Assembly: GCA_947373105.1 (NCBI GenBank)
Contig: CANBWK010000014.1
Coordinates: forward strand, 1 to 43,451
DNA: 43,451 nucleotides
Direction of reading: 5' to 3'
From: Comamonadaceae bacterium
GTDB lineage: Bacteria; Pseudomonadota; Gammaproteobacteria; Burkholderiales; Burkholderiaceae_C
Part shown: one piece after another, positions 42,212-43,451 of the stretch
Position numbering within the stretch: the first letter of the stretch is position 1
Layout of the letters: every line of letters starts with the position of its first letter
Made by a program: the position numbers and the translations under genes
The notes under the pieces: model-generated
The model's database searches: none
Told to the model about the DNA's origin: nothing
What the model saw: the letters and a program-made list of their open reading frames with translations, nothing else

Positions 42212-43399
42212 ATGACGCACAATAACCAAGATGCTGACGACCAGGCCCTGGTCCAGCGCGTGCATGACTTTGTTCGCGACACCATCATCCCTTACGAAAA
42301 GGATGCGCGATGCACGTCGCACGGCCCCACTGAGGGCCTGCGTAAAGAGCTGAATCAATTGGCACGTGAGGCTGGCCTGTTGTCAGTCCATGTGGAAAAA
42401 GAATGGGGCGGTGCGGGACTGAATCAATCCCAGCGCGCCTTGGTGTTTGAAGCTGCGGGCTACTCTGTGCTGGGGCCAATTGCCATGAACTGTGCAGCGC
42501 CTGACGAAGGCAATATGCATCTATTGAGCCATGTGGCCACTGCGCAGCAAAAAGAAAAGTACCTCAAGCCGCTCGTCGCCGGGACCTATCGATCCTGTTT
42601 TGCGATGACCGAGCCCAAGCCAGGCGCAGGATCCGACCCCGGCCAACTCAGCACCACCGCTGTATGGGATGGAGAAGCTTATATCGTCAGCGGGCACAAA
42701 TGGTTGATCACTGGCGCCGTCGACGCAGGCTTTATGATTTTGATGAGCCAGGTGGTCGAGGGGGAACACACGGTGGGTGCCACCCTGTTTCTGGTCCCCC
42801 TGCCCCACCCTGCAATTCGCATCACCCGTTTGATTGATTCCATGGACGCCTCCTTCACAGGAGGACATGCCGAAATCGCGATCGATAAACTGCGTTTACT
42901 GCCCAGCGATATCTTGGGCGAAGTGGGCAAAGGATTTCGCTACGCGCAGGTTCGCTTGGCACCAGCGCGCTTGACGCATTGCATGCGTTGGCTAGGCGCC
43001 GCTCAGCGCGCGCATGACATTGCGGTGACCTACGCCAATGAGCGCACAGCCTTTGGCATGACCATCGGGCAGCACCAGGGTATTGGATTTCAGCTGGCAG
43101 ACAATTTCATGGACCTGCATGTGGCCCGTTTGGTGACCCGCCATGCCGCGGCCGTATTGGACCAAGGCCACAAAGGCTCGCTGGAGTCGAGTCGGGCCAA
43201 GGTGATTGTTTCAGAGGCCTTGTACCGGGTAGCCGATCGATGTGTGCAGGTATTGGGGGGCATGGGTTTGACCACGGACACGGCGATTGGCCAAATATTC
43301 CGGGAATTGCGGGCATTTCGAATTTACGATGGCCCGTCTGAAGTTCACCGTTGGTCCATGGCACGCAAAATCCTATCCGCCAGTGGCGTCAAAGCATGA
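42212..43399 (+). CDS. Acyl-CoA dehydrogenase, ACAD10/11-like
   Basis: The 395-residue flavoprotein has the ACAD fold: NCAAPDEGNMHLLSH and SCFAMTEPKPGAGSDP in the first half, KWLITGAVDAGF, and a C-terminal IYDGPSEVHRW. In ordinary acyl-CoA dehydrogenases that segment reads YEGT with a glutamate base; here Asp373 in YDGPSEVHR matches the ACAD10/11 group, and APDEGNM also recalls that group. In mammals ACAD10/11 degrade 4-hydroxyacyl-CoAs together with an APH-type kinase domain, so the APH-type kinase at 1366, although 40 kb away, is of interest. It is divergent from the liv operon. The remaining 52 bases hold no feature. Confidence 0.92.
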   Translation: MTHNNQDADDQALVQRVHDFVRDTIIPYEKDARCTSHGPTEGLRKELNQLAREAGLLSVHVEKEWGGAGLNQSQRALVFEAAGYSVLGPIAMNCAAPDEGNMHLLSHVATAQQKEKYLKPLVAGTYRSCFAMTEPKPGAGSDPGQLSTTAVWDGEAYIVSGHKWLITGAVDAGFMILMSQVVEGEHTVGATLFLVPLPHPAIRITRLIDSMDASFTGGHAEIAIDKLRLLPSDILGEVGKGFRYAQVRLAPARLTHCMRWLGAAQRAHDIAVTYANERTAFGMTIGQHQGIGFQLADNFMDLHVARLVTRHAAAVLDQGHKGSLESSRAKVIVSEALYRVADRCVQVLGGMGLTTDTAIGQIFRELRAFRIYDGPSEVHRWSMARKILSASGVKA

Positions 43400-43451
43400 A
43401 GGCTATAGCCCAACGCATTTTTTAACGACTTGCAATCAAGACCCAACAAGC

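Noticed and set aside
43402-43424. GGCTATAGCC and a T-run after the acyl-CoA dehydrogenase as a terminator
   Set aside because: The stem would be three bases with a four-base loop; too weak to call.
1-43451. Mobile elements, CRISPR arrays, tRNA or rRNA genes
   Set aside because: No transposase or integrase motif, regularly spaced repeat, or RNA gene pattern was found by reading either strand; a profile search could still find a small RNA.

Overview
The window looks like an accessory catabolic region from a Burkholderiales betaproteobacterium, most likely Comamonadaceae-like. The main reason is that it holds eight separate Bug/TctC-type periplasmic binding proteins, a family strongly expanded in that order, beside aromatic and acyl-CoA catabolism genes. 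The taxonomic call is inference from gene content; there is no rRNA or tRNA here. No insertion sequence, integrase, CRISPR array or RNA gene was seen, and no gene-free gap exceeds 300 bases.

Region 1 (1-3.7 kb): a cut-off RpiR-type regulator is divergent from a tight three-gene operon of a ketopantoate-reductase-like enzyme, an APH-type small-molecule kinase and an enolase paralogue with altered substrate-binding residues. This is the best candidate for an undescribed pathway. Region 2 (3.65-8.25 kb): an enoyl-CoA hydratase / CaiB CoA-transferase / Bug operon diverges from an IclR regulator with a perfect dyad between them, followed by a second hydratase. Region 3 (8.4-15.6 kb): a long plus-strand operon holds a Rieske oxygenase, an unknown 123-residue protein, two Bug proteins, a phthalate-type Rieske oxygenase, an alpha/beta hydrolase, a third Bug protein and a hemerythrin. 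Region 4 (15.7-22.2 kb): a TauD/TfdA-like dioxygenase, Bug and LacI-regulator operon is read leftward from a perfect 18-bp palindrome; rightward run Bug, a DUF3500 protein with an extreme histidine tail, and another Bug. Region 5 (22.3-27.9 kb): a leftward set of Tat-type exported hydrolase, ACMSD-like amidohydrolase, extradiol dioxygenase, MhpA-like flavin hydroxylase and Bug looks like an aromatic meta-cleavage route.

From about 28.15 to 31 kb the base composition is clearly richer in G+C and the genes are more general: a lipoprotein lipase, a class II aldolase and hypothetical proteins. This suggests chromosomal background flanking the catabolic block. From 31.5 to 34.4 kb lie small ferredoxin-fold-type proteins (DUF3303-like, EthD), a 2-keto-4-pentenoate-hydratase-family enzyme and a Lon-substrate-domain protein. 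The last part (34.5-43.4 kb) holds a Baeyer-Villiger monooxygenase, a complete branched-chain-type ABC transporter operon (livK-H-M-G-F) with a short-chain dehydrogenase embedded in it and a decayed dehydrogenase at its end, and a divergent ACAD10/11-like acyl-CoA dehydrogenase.

Together the genes describe uptake (Bug receptors, Liv ABC) and oxygen-dependent opening of aromatic or alicyclic compounds, followed by CoA-linked degradation, with a separate regulator (RpiR, IclR, LacI) for each of several modules. The Bug receptors have no TctA/TctB membrane partners here, and the Rieske oxygenases have no reductase or ferredoxin here, so both must depend on genes elsewhere. Substrates are not determinable from sequence alone.
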